Origin: Euryhalocaulis caribicus | GTDB lineage: Bacteria; Pseudomonadota; Alphaproteobacteria; Caulobacterales; Maricaulaceae | NCBI RefSeq assembly: GCF_000412185.1 | Contig: NZ_ASJA01000014.1 | Span: forward strand, 1-64,000 | Direction of reading: 5' to 3' | Length of the DNA: 64,000 nt | Part shown: positions 38,400-47,334 of the stretch, one piece after another | How positions within the stretch are numbered: the first letter of the stretch is position 1 | Layout of the letters: the number at the start of each line of letters is the position of its first letter | Program-made: the position numbers and the translations under genes | Notes under the pieces: model-generated | The model's input: only the letters and a program-made list of their open reading frames with translations | Told to the model about the DNA's origin: nothing | Databases searched by the model: none

Positions 38400-38726
38400 A
38401 TGTCTTTGGCTAAAATTATCTGGGCGGTCGCCGTTCTGGCCGCAATCATCTTTGCATTCGTAACATTCGAATACGCAGGCCTGATCCTGGTTATTCTGGG
38501 ACTCGCCGGCGGATGGTTCGTTTCACTTGAACATCGCCGGGGCGTTCTGGTCGCCGCCATCTTCCTGATCGCCGGCGGCGCCGGCGCGCTGGGCCCGATT
38601 CCGGAACTCGGCCAGTATCTGACCGCGATCCTGTCCAGCTATGGCGTGGTTCTGGCCGCCGCGTCCGTGATGATAATCGTCAAGACAACCGTGGAGCGGC
38701 TGACGCCGGGCGCCAGCGCCGCCTGA
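38400..38726 (+). CDS. Membrane protein of unknown function
   Basis: The 108-residue protein has three or four hydrophobic segments (about 5-22, 26-42, 50-66, 80-96) with a short hydrophilic turn EHRRG. The start at 38400 is chosen because GGGGAGG lies 7 bases before it; an upstream in-frame ATG at 38325 is less likely. The family is not recognised. It is divergent from bfd and followed by a terminator. The inverted repeat TTCGCG-N5-CGCGAA at 38342-38358 lies in the leader and could be an operator. Confidence 0.75.
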   Translation: MSLAKIIWAVAVLAAIIFAFVTFEYAGLILVILGLAGGWFVSLEHRRGVLVAAIFLIAGGAGALGPIPELGQYLTAILSSYGVVLAAASVMIIVKTTVERLTPGASAA

Positions 38727-38750
38727 CGCGCCCGCTGCAACATTGAAATG

Positions 38751-38786
38751 ACGGTCCCGTTTTCACATGAAGACGGGGCCGTTTTC
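38751..38786 (+). terminator. Intrinsic terminator
   Basis: ACGGTCCCGTTTTCA and TGAAGACGGGGCCGT pair with two wobble pairs over a very short loop and are followed by TTTTCATTT. It ends the transcript of the membrane protein gene 38400-38726. Confidence 0.8.
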
Positions 38787-38845
38787 ATTTCCAGGCGCCG
38801 CGGACGCCTTGGCGGAACCGCGCCTTGTCCTTATTCCGGGTTCCC

Positions 38846-39784
38846 ATGATCACGCGCTCCGAAGACCGCCGCGTTCAGGACAGCCTGCCGCAAAGCTGGG
38901 TCGACCGCGCACCGCGCGCCATCCGTCCCTATCTGCGGCTGGCGCGTTATGACCGTCCCGCCGGTTTCTGGCTGCTGGGCCTGCCCGGCTGGGCCGGGAT
39001 CGCGCTGGCCGGGATCGGCCGGGGCTATGGCGCGGCGGACCTTCTCTGGGCCTTGCTGATCGCCCTTGGCGCGGTCGCCATGCGCGGCGCGGGCTGCACC
39101 TATAATGACATCGTGGACCGCGACCTGGACGCGCAGGTCGCCCGCACCGCCGACCGACCGCTGGCGGCCGGGACGGTCACGCTGCGCGCCGCCTGGGCTT
39201 TTCTTCTGGCCCAGTGTCTGGCCGGGCTGGCGGTCCTCTTGCTGCTCCCCCTGCCGGCGCAGATCGTGGCGCTTGGCTCCATCCCGCTCGTCGCGGGCTA
39301 TCCATTCATGAAGCGCCTGACCTGGTGGCCGCAGGCCTGGCTGGGCCTGACCTTCAACTGGGCGGCGCTGGTCGGCTTTGCCGCCGCATCGGGAACGCTC
39401 GGCGCGCCCGGACTGATCCTCTATGCGGGCCTTGTGTTCTGGACGCTCGGCTATGACACGATCTATGCCTGTCAGGACAAGGAAGACGACGCGCTGATCG
39501 GGGTGAAATCCACGGCCCGCCTGTTCGGCGCCCATGCGCCGCTCTGGGTCTCCGCTTTCTACGCCGTCTGCGCGATCGCCGCGGCGGCGGCGGGCTACGC
39601 GGCCGGTCTTTCATGGATTGCCGCGCTGGCGGCCCTGCCCTTCGCGGCCCATCTGGGCTGGCAGGCCGCGCGCTTCCGCCCCGATGACGGGGCGCTTTGT
39701 CTGGGCCTGTTCAAATCGAACCGGGAGGCGGGCCTGCTGCTGGCCGCCGGCTATGCCAGCGTACAGTTGTTCCTTCTGGCCTGA
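38846..39784 (+). CDS. ubiA: 4-hydroxybenzoate polyprenyltransferase
   Basis: The 312-residue membrane enzyme attaches the polyprenyl tail to 4-hydroxybenzoate in ubiquinone synthesis. The Mg-prenyl-diphosphate motifs are NDIVDRDLD (about 89-97) and DKEDD (about 210-214). Nine hydrophobic segments are visible. The ATG at 38846 is chosen over TTG at 38825. In many relatives ubiA adjoins rsmE-gshA, but here it lies about 4 kb away. Confidence 0.95.
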   Translation: MITRSEDRRVQDSLPQSWVDRAPRAIRPYLRLARYDRPAGFWLLGLPGWAGIALAGIGRGYGAADLLWALLIALGAVAMRGAGCTYNDIVDRDLDAQVARTADRPLAAGTVTLRAAWAFLLAQCLAGLAVLLLLPLPAQIVALGSIPLVAGYPFMKRLTWWPQAWLGLTFNWAALVGFAAASGTLGAPGLILYAGLVFWTLGYDTIYACQDKEDDALIGVKSTARLFGAHAPLWVSAFYAVCAIAAAAAGYAAGLSWIAALAALPFAAHLGWQAARFRPDDGALCLGLFKSNREAGLLLAAGYASVQLFLLA

Positions 39785-39864
39785 TCCGGCGCGCGATATA
39801 TGTCCTGCGAATGTCCGTCTTCTGTCCGCCGGGTGAAACTGGCTTCACGGAGCGTTTCGCGCTC

Positions 39865-39893
39865 TTGACGGAACGGCCCGCGCGGACTGCAAT
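39865..39893 (+). promoter_or_regulatory. Candidate sigma-70-type promoter for the M16 pair
   Basis: TTGACG at 39865-39870 is followed after 17 bases by TGCAAT at 39888-39893, 35 bases before the ATG of the first M16 gene. The -35 is a five-of-six match and the -10 four of six. Confidence 0.4.
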
Positions 39894-39927
39894 CGCGGCG
39901 GGGCTTGAAATGCGTGGGGGGATTGAG

Positions 39928-41361
39928 ATGACCAGGGTGTCTATAAGATTTTTTGCGGCCATCGCCGCCTTTTCCCTTCTCGCCGCTTGCGGCCCGGACG
40001 ATTCCGGGCGCGAGGACGCGCAGGATCCGCCGGAAACGGCGGCGCCGGCCGATAGTGCTGAATCCGGCATCCGCATTGATGTCAGCTACCAGACGCTGGA
40101 TAACGGCCTGCGCGTTGTCATGGTGCCGGATTCGACCATCCCCACCGTCACGGTCGGCGTCTATTACGGCATCGGCTTCAGGATCGAGCCGCGCGACCGC
40201 ACCGGCTTTGCGCATTTATTCGAGCATCTGATGTTTCAGGGCTCGCGCCATGCCGAAAAGGGCGAGTTCGACAAGCTCATCAATGGTTCGGGGGGCGTAA
40301 ATAACGGCTCCACGCGCTTCGATTTCACCAATTATTTCGAGGTGGTTCCCTCCAGCGCGCTCGAACCTGTGCTGTGGATCGAGGCCGACCGCATGGCCTT
40401 CCCCGACATCACCCAGGAAAAGCTGGCGAACCAGCAAGGCGTCGTGGCCAATGAGGTCAAGGTGAACGTCCTGAACCAGCCCTATGGCGGTTTTCCGTGG
40501 CTCGACATGCCGCAATACGCCAATGAGAACTGGTATAACGCGCATAATTTCTATGGCGCGCTGGACGATCTGGAGGCCGCCACGCTGGAAGATGCGCGCG
40601 ACTTCCACGACAGATATTACGCCCCGAACAATGCCGTGCTGGTGATCGCGGGCGATTTCGACCCCGCAAAAGCAACCAGATGGGTCGAAAAATATTTCGG
40701 TCCTATCCCGCAGGGCGACGCCATCACCCTGCCCGACATCTCCGAACCGCGTCAGGAAGAAGAGAAAACCGCCGCCAAGACCGATCCGCTGGCGCCGCGG
40801 CCGGCGCTGGCCTTCGCCTATCACATGCCCGAACGCGGCACGGACGAATATTACGCCATGGCATTGCTGGACCAGATCCTGATCCAGGGCGAGGACAGCC
40901 GTCTCTATCAGGCTCTGGTGAAGGACAAGGGCTACGCCTCCGGCGTCGAGGGCGGCATCAATCTGCTGGGCAATATGTTCAATTATGACGGGCCGATGCT
41001 GTGGACCGCCGCCATGATCCATGGCGAGGAATTCACGCCGGAAGAGATCATGACCACGGTGGACGGGGTGGTTGAAGGCCTGCGCGCCGAGCCGGTGACA
41101 GAGGCGGAACTGGCGCGCGCCAGAACCAAGCTGCTTTCGGAATTCTACGGCGTGGTGGACTCGCCCACCCGTTTCGGCCTGGTTGACCTGCTGGCCTCGT
41201 TCGCCCTGTTCGACGACGACCCGGCCCGGATCAACCGCATCGAGGGCGGCTTCGACAATGTCACCCCGGCCCTGATGCTGGAAACCGCCGAAGAATATCT
41301 GCGCCCCGGCAACCGCACCGTCCTGCGGATAGAGCCGGGCGCGGCGCAGGATCAGCAATAG
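39928..41361 (+). CDS. M16-family zinc peptidase, catalytic subunit (lipoprotein)
   Basis: The 477-residue protein has a lipoprotein signal (LLAAC, lipid Cys near residue 19), then the inverzincin metal motif HLFEH at 96-100 with the downstream Glu near ANQQGVVANEV. Such subunits cleave oligopeptides, or resemble mitochondrial processing peptidase beta. The start at 39928 follows GGGGGG about 7 bases upstream; a longer reading from 39697 overlaps ubiA. It is followed 12 bases later by its non-catalytic partner. Confidence 0.92.
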   Translation: MTRVSIRFFAAIAAFSLLAACGPDDSGREDAQDPPETAAPADSAESGIRIDVSYQTLDNGLRVVMVPDSTIPTVTVGVYYGIGFRIEPRDRTGFAHLFEHLMFQGSRHAEKGEFDKLINGSGGVNNGSTRFDFTNYFEVVPSSALEPVLWIEADRMAFPDITQEKLANQQGVVANEVKVNVLNQPYGGFPWLDMPQYANENWYNAHNFYGALDDLEAATLEDARDFHDRYYAPNNAVLVIAGDFDPAKATRWVEKYFGPIPQGDAITLPDISEPRQEEEKTAAKTDPLAPRPALAFAYHMPERGTDEYYAMALLDQILIQGEDSRLYQALVKDKGYASGVEGGINLLGNMFNYDGPMLWTAAMIHGEEFTPEEIMTTVDGVVEGLRAEPVTEAELARARTKLLSEFYGVVDSPTRFGLVDLLASFALFDDDPARINRIEGGFDNVTPALMLETAEEYLRPGNRTVLRIEPGAAQDQQ

Positions 41362-41373
41362 GAGCGGACGATC

Positions 41374-42828
41374 ATGGCACGCCTCATCACGCTTTTCGCC
41401 CTGCTCATCGCGCTGCCCGCCGGCGCGCAAACCGGCGGCAATGACGGCGACTGGCTGGCCGAACGGCCAAAAGCCGGCGAGCCGAAGAATTTCGATTTGC
41501 CGGAGATCGACACGGTCGAGCTGGATAACGGCCTGGAGATCACCTTCATCCCGTTCGGCCTCGCGCCAAAAGCCACGATCAGCGCGCGTATCCGCACCGG
41601 CAATGTCAATGAGGGCGAGAATACCTGGCTGGCCGATATCGCCGCGGAGCTGATGAGTGAAGGCGCGGGCGAGCGGACGGGCGAGGAAATCGCCATCGCG
41701 GCCGCCGAAATGGGCGGCGATTTGGAGGTCGGCGTCGACCCCCACGTCACCGCGTTCGACATGGCCGTCCTCTCCGGCCACGCGCCGGACGCCATCGCCC
41801 TGATGGGCGACGTGATCCAACGTCCCGCCCTGCCCGAAGACGACATGGAGCGCGTGAAGGCCAACTTCATCCGCAATCTCTCCGTCGCGCTCAGCCAGCC
41901 GCGCGGGCAGGCCGCCTCCGCCTTTCTCGGCGCGCTATACGGCGACCACCCCTATGGCCGCGTCTTCCCGACAGAGGCGCAATTGCGCTCCTATGAGATT
42001 GACGACGTGCGCGCCTATTACGAGCAGAATTTTGGCGCGGAGCGCACCCATATCTATATCGCCGGCCGGTTCGACCGCGACGCCGCGGAAGCGGCAATAC
42101 GCGAGAGCTTCGGAGACTGGCGCGAAGGCCCGGCGCCGCTGGTCGCCCCGCCCGATCCGCGCATGGGGCCGGAAGTCATTCTGGTGCCGCGCGCCAGCGC
42201 GCCGCAATCCACCATATATCTGGGCCTGCCCGTTTTCGGACCGGAGAATGAGGACGCCATTCCGCTGGAAGTGACCAATGCCCTGCTCGGCGGGTCTTTC
42301 TCCTCCCGCATCACCCAGAATATCCGCGAGGACAAGGGCTATACCTACTCCCCCACCTCGCAGATCCTGTACAATTACCAGGACGGTTACTGGCGCTTCC
42401 GCGCCGACGTCACGACCGACGTGACCGGGGCCGCGCTCGGGGAGGTCTTCAAGGAAATAGAGCGCCTTGGCGCAGAGGCCCCGCCGAAGGACGAGGCCGA
42501 GCGCACGCGCAACTACATGGCCGGTATTTTCGTGCTGAAGAACGCCTCCCCCTGGGGCCTGATCGACCAGATCGCCTTCACCGATTTCCACGATCTGCCC
42601 GGCGACTGGCTGGAGGATTATGTCCCCCGCGTTCTGGACGTCTCCGCCGAAGACATGCGCCAGACCGCCGCCCAGCGCCTGCAACTGGACAACATGATCC
42701 TTGTCGTGGTGGGCGATCTGGACGCCATCAAGCCGCAGCTGGAATCCCTGCCCCGGCTTTCCGGCGCAACCTTCGACATTCGTGACGAGACCGGCGCCCC
42801 GGTGGAGAACGAACAGGACGCGCAGTGA
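41374..42828 (+). CDS. M16-family peptidase homologue, non-catalytic partner
   Basis: The 484-residue protein has a signal peptide (about 1-19) and an M16 fold, but the position of the HxxEH site reads WLADIAAELMSEG, with no His pair, so it lacks zinc ligands. It is the usual inactive partner forming a heterodimer with the preceding catalytic subunit, as in mitochondrial processing peptidase. Located in the periplasm by its signal. Its stop overlaps the glycosylase GTG by one or two bases. Confidence 0.92.
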   Translation: MARLITLFALLIALPAGAQTGGNDGDWLAERPKAGEPKNFDLPEIDTVELDNGLEITFIPFGLAPKATISARIRTGNVNEGENTWLADIAAELMSEGAGERTGEEIAIAAAEMGGDLEVGVDPHVTAFDMAVLSGHAPDAIALMGDVIQRPALPEDDMERVKANFIRNLSVALSQPRGQAASAFLGALYGDHPYGRVFPTEAQLRSYEIDDVRAYYEQNFGAERTHIYIAGRFDRDAAEAAIRESFGDWREGPAPLVAPPDPRMGPEVILVPRASAPQSTIYLGLPVFGPENEDAIPLEVTNALLGGSFSSRITQNIREDKGYTYSPTSQILYNYQDGYWRFRADVTTDVTGAALGEVFKEIERLGAEAPPKDEAERTRNYMAGIFVLKNASPWGLIDQIAFTDFHDLPGDWLEDYVPRVLDVSAEDMRQTAAQRLQLDNMILVVVGDLDAIKPQLESLPRLSGATFDIRDETGAPVENEQDAQ

Positions 42829-43457
42829 GCAAGGACGCCGCCGACAGCCTGGCCCGCGCCCATCCCGCTTTCGGCGCGCTGATCGAACAGCACGGCGTTC
42901 TTACGCTGGAGGCAAAACCCGACACGCCATATGAGGCGCTGTCCCGGCACATCGTCTATCAGCAGCTTTCGGGAAAGGCCGCCGCCACGATCTATGGCCG
43001 TTTCGCCGCCCTGTATGGCGGCGAGGGTCCGCCGCCGCCCGCCATTCTGGCCGAAGCCGATATCGAGCATCTGCGCAGCGCCGGGCTGTCCCGCAACAAG
43101 GCGCTGGCCCTGATTGATCTGGCGCGGAAAACCGACGCGGGCGAAGTGCCTGAGCGCCGGCTTTGCGAGAGCATGGATGGCGACGCGGTGATCCAGCGCC
43201 TGACGGCGGTGCGCGGGATTGGCGAATGGACGGCGCAGATGTTCCTGCTCTTCACGCTCGCCCGGCCCGATATCTGGCCGACCGGCGATCTGGGCGTGCG
43301 GCAGGGCTGGCGGAAAGCGGCGGGGCTGGAGGACGCCCCCAGCCCCAAACAGCTCGGCGAAATTGGCGAGGCCTTCAGCCCGTGGCGCAGCTATGCCGCG
43401 CTTTATCTCTGGCGCGCCGCCGACACGCCGGACCCCGCCGCGACCGGCAAGGCCTAG
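42825..43457 (+). CDS. DNA-3-methyladenine glycosylase II family (AlkA-like)
   Basis: The 210-residue protein starts GTG at 42825 inside the M16 stop. It has the helix-hairpin-helix [15 protein letters not shown] (about 125-139) followed by the catalytic Asp in TGDLGVR (about 150-156) and an early [18 protein letters not shown]. It should excise alkylated purines from DNA. It lacks the N-terminal domain of E. coli AlkA, as in the shorter form found in alphaproteobacteria. It overlaps the convergent wrbA by 4 bases. Confidence 0.93.
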   Translation: MSKDAADSLARAHPAFGALIEQHGVLTLEAKPDTPYEALSRHIVYQQLSGKAAATIYGRFAALYGGEGPPPPAILAEADIEHLRSAGLSRNKALALIDLARKTDAGEVPERRLCESMDGDAVIQRLTAVRGIGEWTAQMFLLFTLARPDIWPTGDLGVRQGWRKAAGLEDAPSPKQLGEIGEAFSPWRSYAALYLWRAADTPDPAATGKA

Positions 43458-44059
43458 GCCGCCAGCTTCTTCGCCATTTTCGCGAAATGCTCGCCCTGGA
43501 AGCGGGCGATGCCCAGCTCGTTATCCGAGGGCTGCCGGCTGCCGTCGCCGTCCGCGATAGTGGAAGCGCCATAGGGCGTGCCGCCCGAAACCTCGTCAAC
43601 GCCGACCAGACCGGTGCAGCTATAGGGCACGCCGATCACCGCCATGCCGTGGTGCAGCTGCATCGTCTGCACCGCGCGCAGCGTTGTTTCCTGCCCGCCA
43701 TGCTGGGACGCGGTCGAGGTGAACGCTCCGCCCGCCTTGCCGATCAGCGCGCCCTTCTGCCAGAGCGGCCCCGTCTGATCCCAGAAGGCCTGCATCTGCG
43801 AACACATATTCCCGTATCGCGTCGGCACGCCGATCACCACGCCGTCATAATCGCCCAGCGCATCCGGGCCTTCGATAACCGGCGCATCCTGGTCGGTCTT
43901 GAAACCGGCATTCTTCACAACCGCTTCCGGGGCGGTTTCGGGGACGCGGCGGATATCGACCTGAACGCCGTCAACGCCTTGCGCGCCCTCGGCTATGGCC
44001 TTGGCCATGGTTTCGATATGGCCGTAGCTGGAATAGTACAGCACAAGCAGCTTCGTCAT
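43454..44059 (-). CDS. wrbA: NAD(P)H:quinone oxidoreductase WrbA
   Basis: The 201-residue flavodoxin-fold enzyme reduces quinones with two electrons. The FMN phosphate loop is [12 protein letters not shown] (about 8-19), followed by [13 protein letters not shown] (about 75-87) and HGGQETTL (about 118-125), all WrbA marks. The ATG at 44059 is preferred to 44074 (MESRT extension). It overlaps the convergent glycosylase gene by 4 bases. Confidence 0.96.
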   Translation of the reverse strand: MTKLLVLYYSSYGHIETMAKAIAEGAQGVDGVQVDIRRVPETAPEAVVKNAGFKTDQDAPVIEGPDALGDYDGVVIGVPTRYGNMCSQMQAFWDQTGPLWQKGALIGKAGGAFTSTASQHGGQETTLRAVQTMQLHHGMAVIGVPYSCTGLVGVDEVSGGTPYGASTIADGDGSRQPSDNELGIARFQGEHFAKMAKKLAA

Positions 44060-44224
44060 TGTCCGGGACTCCATCGATTGTCATTCTTCAAGAATGTGAA
44101 TTGATGTTCGCCAAACGATTTTCAAGTGCGCCCGGCGCGCGCCCCGCAGCTTCACGAAAACCGGAACCCGATCGTGATGGCCTTGTGAACGGACATCGTC
44201 CGCGTCCGCCCTATATTGCAAGCC

Positions 44225-44722
44225 ATGAAAACGACACGACGAAACCTGGTGATTGGCGGGCTGGTCTCCGGCCTCGCCATTCCCGGCTGCGCTAAAGCCG
44301 CCTCCGATCCGGAGGACGCTTTCAAGGACTCCGAATGGCGCGATCTTTCCGCCGATGCGTGGAAAGAGCGCCTTGATCCGCTGGCCTACAAGGTGCTTCG
44401 CAAGGAAGGCACGGAACGCGCCTTCACCAGCCCGCTGAACGACGAGAAACGCGAAGGCGTGTTTGTCTGCGCGGGCTGTGAGCTGGAGCTTTTCAAGTCC
44501 GAATGGAAATTCGATTCCGGCACGGGCTGGCCCAGCTTCTACACCTTCATCGAGGGCGCACTGGGCGAAAAGACGGATCTTCGCCTGTGGACGCCCCGGC
44601 GCGAATATCATTGCGCGCGCTGTCTGGGGCATCAGGGCCATGTCTTCGATGACTGGCCGGACGTGCCCACGGGGCTGCGCTACTGCAATAACGGCGTCGC
44701 CCTGAAATTCATCCCGACCTGA
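44225..44722 (+). CDS. msrB: Peptide-methionine (R)-S-oxide reductase, exported
   Basis: The 165-residue enzyme reduces methionine-R-sulfoxide. Cys82/Cys85 and Cys130/Cys133 form the zinc site, and catalytic Cys154 lies in RYCNNGVAL. Unlike most MsrB proteins it has a leader: TTRRNLVIGG is twin-arginine-like, followed by a hydrophobic stretch and IPGC, a possible lipobox, so it probably works in the periplasm. The ATG at 44225 lies three codons after a TTG. Confidence 0.94.
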   Translation: MKTTRRNLVIGGLVSGLAIPGCAKAASDPEDAFKDSEWRDLSADAWKERLDPLAYKVLRKEGTERAFTSPLNDEKREGVFVCAGCELELFKSEWKFDSGTGWPSFYTFIEGALGEKTDLRLWTPRREYHCARCLGHQGHVFDDWPDVPTGLRYCNNGVALKFIPT

Positions 44723-44724
44723 GC

Positions 44725-45366
44725 CTAGAAGGCGCGCTCCGCCCGCGCGCCTTCGCCCCATTCCCGCATGCCGGGCAGGGCCCAGATGGTCTGGCAGTAG
44801 GCGTCGAGAACCTTGTCGCCGATCCTGCCGCGATAGGTCATGAACCGCGACACGACAGGCGCATACATTGCGTCCGCGGCTGAAAAGGCGCCGAACAGGA
44901 ACGGGCCGTCCGCGCCATGATCCCGGCGGCAACTGCGCCAGATGGCGTCAATCCGGTTCAGATCCGATTCCAGATCGGGCGTGATCTCCCCGCCAATATC
45001 CAGATCCGCAAACTTCATCGGCCAGAGCCTGCGCAACGCGCCGAACCCGGAATGCATTTCCGCCGAAACGCTGCGCGCCACGGCCCGCGCCGCAGGGTCC
45101 GCCGGCCACACCGCCTGATCGGGAAACGCCTCGGCCAGATATTCGATGATCGCCAGGGAGTCCCAGACGGTCAGGTCGCCCGCCGTCAGAACCGGCACCT
45201 TGCCGGCCTCCGATCGCCTGGCGATCTCATCAGCGGTGTCGGGTCGGTCCAGCCTGATCGAATCTTCCTCGAACGGCAGGCCGAACGTCTTCATCACCAG
45301 CCACGGCCGCAGCGACCAGGATGAAAGGTGTTTATCGCCTATGGTCAGGCGTAGGGTCGTGAACAT
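44725..45366 (-). CDS. Glutathione S-transferase-family protein
   Basis: The 213-residue protein has a thioredoxin-like N-domain (LTIGDKHLSSWSLRPW with the Ser of the active site at about 13-16 and VPVLTAG about 60-66) and an all-helical C-domain. Substrate unknown. A good AAGGA ribosome site lies 9 bases before the ATG at 45366. Its start codon overlaps that of the divergent methyltransferase (shared CATG at 45364-45367). Confidence 0.9.
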   Translation of the reverse strand: MFTTLRLTIGDKHLSSWSLRPWLVMKTFGLPFEEDSIRLDRPDTADEIARRSEAGKVPVLTAGDLTVWDSLAIIEYLAEAFPDQAVWPADPAARAVARSVSAEMHSGFGALRRLWPMKFADLDIGGEITPDLESDLNRIDAIWRSCRRDHGADGPFLFGAFSAADAMYAPVVSRFMTYRGRIGDKVLDAYCQTIWALPGMREWGEGARAERAF

Positions 45367-46057
45367 GAGCGATTCCTTCTCGGGCGAACCGGCTGCGCTG
45401 GGCCCCATTGATCACGCAAATCCGGCCGCCCGCCAAGCTTTCATCCGCTCGGTCACCCGCATCCAGTCGCCGCCTCTGGCTCCCGAGCTTCGCCTGTATC
45501 TGGCCCATCCCGGCTTCAGCATCTGGCGTCATTCGGAAGAATCGCTGGAGGCCGCCGGCCTGCCGCCGCCTTTCTGGGCGTTTGCATGGGCGGGCGGGCA
45601 GGCGCTGGCGCGTTACGTGCTGGATCATCCCAATTTATTTCATAAACGAAATATTCTGGATTTCGCGTCGGGCTGCGGCGTCACCGGCATCGCCGCCGCT
45701 CGCGCCGGCGCGAGTGTGACGGCCAGTGAACTGGACGCTTACGCCATCGACGCCATCGCCCTGAATGCAGACCTCAACGGGGCGGACATTGAAGGGCGTC
45801 TGGGCGACCTTGTGGGCGCGCCCTGCGAATGGGATGTCATTCTGGCGGGCGATATTTTCTATGACGACACGGCCGGGGCGATTGGCGGCTGGTTATCCGA
45901 TTGCGCCGCGCAAGGTTGTCAGGTTTTCATCGGCGACCCGGGCCGCGCCCGGCTGCCGCGCCAGCGCGTCGAACAACTGGCCCAATACGAAGCCCGGCGG
46001 TCGGAGGGCCTAGAGGATCAGGATATCAGGCGCACCCGGGTGTGGCGTTACCGCTAA
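45365..46057 (+). CDS. ETF-beta lysine methyltransferase-like protein
   Basis: The 230-residue class I methyltransferase has FWAFAWAGGQALARYVLD (about 61-78), the FASGCGVTGIAAA SAM motif (about 93-105) and the DVILAGDIFYDD post-II motif (about 158-169). These are the marks of the METTL20/ETFBKMT group, which methylates lysines of the electron-transfer flavoprotein beta subunit in mitochondria and in Agrobacterium; the ribosomal L11 methyltransferase is a more distant relative. The function here is inferred. The start overlaps the GST start. Confidence 0.82.
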   Translation: MSDSFSGEPAALGPIDHANPAARQAFIRSVTRIQSPPLAPELRLYLAHPGFSIWRHSEESLEAAGLPPPFWAFAWAGGQALARYVLDHPNLFHKRNILDFASGCGVTGIAAARAGASVTASELDAYAIDAIALNADLNGADIEGRLGDLVGAPCEWDVILAGDIFYDDTAGAIGGWLSDCAAQGCQVFIGDPGRARLPRQRVEQLAQYEARRSEGLEDQDIRRTRVWRYR

Positions 46058-46108
46058 AACCGCCAATTATTATTCACATACAAAATATAACATGCTAGAT
46101 CCCGTGCC

Positions 46109-46555
46109 ATGGCTATCGCCCGCGCCGTTGACCGCCGCCTTTTCCTGCTTCTCGAACGCGCCCATACGCGCGTCTTCCGCGACGCCAATAATCACCTGAA
46201 ATCCTCCATCGGACTGACGGTCTCGCAAGGCGGCGCGCTGTTCTTTCTCAACCGGCATGACGGCTGCCGCATCGGCGATCTGGCGGTCGGGATCGGCCTC
46301 GGCGCACCGGCGGCCACCGGGCTGGTGGACCGCATGGCGAAATCGGGCCTGGTCCGCCGCGGGGCGGAGAAGGACGACGCCCGCGCCAGCCGCGTCTACT
46401 TGACCGAAAAGGGGCGGGGCCTGTCCGGCGCGGTCGCCGACGAACTGAAGATATTTAACGACGCCATCGCGCACGACTTCACGGACGCAGAGATGGAAAC
46501 GGTCTATCGTTTCCTGACCGGCCTTGCGCGCGGCGATTACGAAGGGAAACTCTAA
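46109..46555 (+). CDS. MarR-family transcriptional regulator
   Basis: The 148-residue winged-helix protein has the recognition-helix stretch RIGDLAVGIGLGAPAATGLVDRM (key residues G-x-P-A-A-T-G-L-V-D) and the wing DDARASRVYLTEKG (about 93-106). It probably senses a small phenolic or acyl compound. Its TAA overlaps the ATG of the enoyl-CoA hydratase gene (TAATG), so the two are read together and it may control that gene. Confidence 0.93.
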   Translation: MAIARAVDRRLFLLLERAHTRVFRDANNHLKSSIGLTVSQGGALFFLNRHDGCRIGDLAVGIGLGAPAATGLVDRMAKSGLVRRGAEKDDARASRVYLTEKGRGLSGAVADELKIFNDAIAHDFTDAEMETVYRFLTGLARGDYEGKL

Positions 46556-47328
46556 TGACCGAATATGTGAAAATTTCTGACGCCGAAGGCGTGCGCACCA
46601 TCGCCTTTTCCCGCGCCGACAAGAAGAACGCCCTGACGCGCGAGATGTATGACGCCGCCGCCAACGCCCTGAACGGCGCGCAGAACGACCCCGAAATCCG
46701 CGTCGTCCTGTTCGCGGGAGAGGGCGATTCCTTTACCGCCGGCAACGATCTCAACGACTTTCTGGAACACCCGCCCTTCTCCGAGGACGGCCCCTCCCCG
46801 GTCGAGCGTTTCATGACCGCGCTGATGGAAGCGAAAAAGCCGGTTGTCGCCGCGGTAGGCGGCCTGTCGGTGGGCATTGGCGTGACCATGCTGCTGCATT
46901 GCGATCTGGTCTACGCCTCCCGCATGGCGACCTTCTCCACACCGTTCGTGAAGCTGGCGCTGGCGCCGGAATTCGCCTCCTCCATCACCATGCCGGCCGT
47001 CATGGGCCGCGCCAAGGCGGCCGAGATGCTGCTGCTGGGCGAAAAACTGTCAGCCGAGGAAGCCGAGCGCGCAGGCCTGGTCGCCCGGGTCTTCGCCGAT
47101 GAGGAGCTGATCGAGCAGGCGACGGCCCGCTGCCGCAAGCTGGCGAAACTCGCCCCCGGCGCGGTCGCCGACGCCAAGACGCTGCTGCGCGCCCCGGCGG
47201 AGGATCTGGCCGCGCGCATGCAACGCGAAGGCAAGCTGTTCAATGAACGCCTCGGCTCGGACGAGTTCAAGGAAGCCGCCGGCGCGTTCTTCGAACGCCG
47301 CGAACCGGATTTCTCGAAGTTCGGCTAG
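46555..47328 (+). CDS. Enoyl-CoA hydratase/isomerase-family protein
   Basis: The 257-residue crotonase-fold protein has FSRADKKNALT (about 16-26), the oxyanion-hole loop FTAGNDLNDF (about 60-69) and GGLSVGIGVTMLLHCD (about 102-117). It should hydrate or isomerise an enoyl-CoA, with substrate unknown. It may be regulated by the MarR protein encoded immediately upstream with a one-base overlap. Confidence 0.94.
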   Translation: MTEYVKISDAEGVRTIAFSRADKKNALTREMYDAAANALNGAQNDPEIRVVLFAGEGDSFTAGNDLNDFLEHPPFSEDGPSPVERFMTALMEAKKPVVAAVGGLSVGIGVTMLLHCDLVYASRMATFSTPFVKLALAPEFASSITMPAVMGRAKAAEMLLLGEKLSAEEAERAGLVARVFADEELIEQATARCRKLAKLAPGAVADAKTLLRAPAEDLAARMQREGKLFNERLGSDEFKEAAGAFFERREPDFSKFG

Positions 47329-47334
47329 GCCTGA

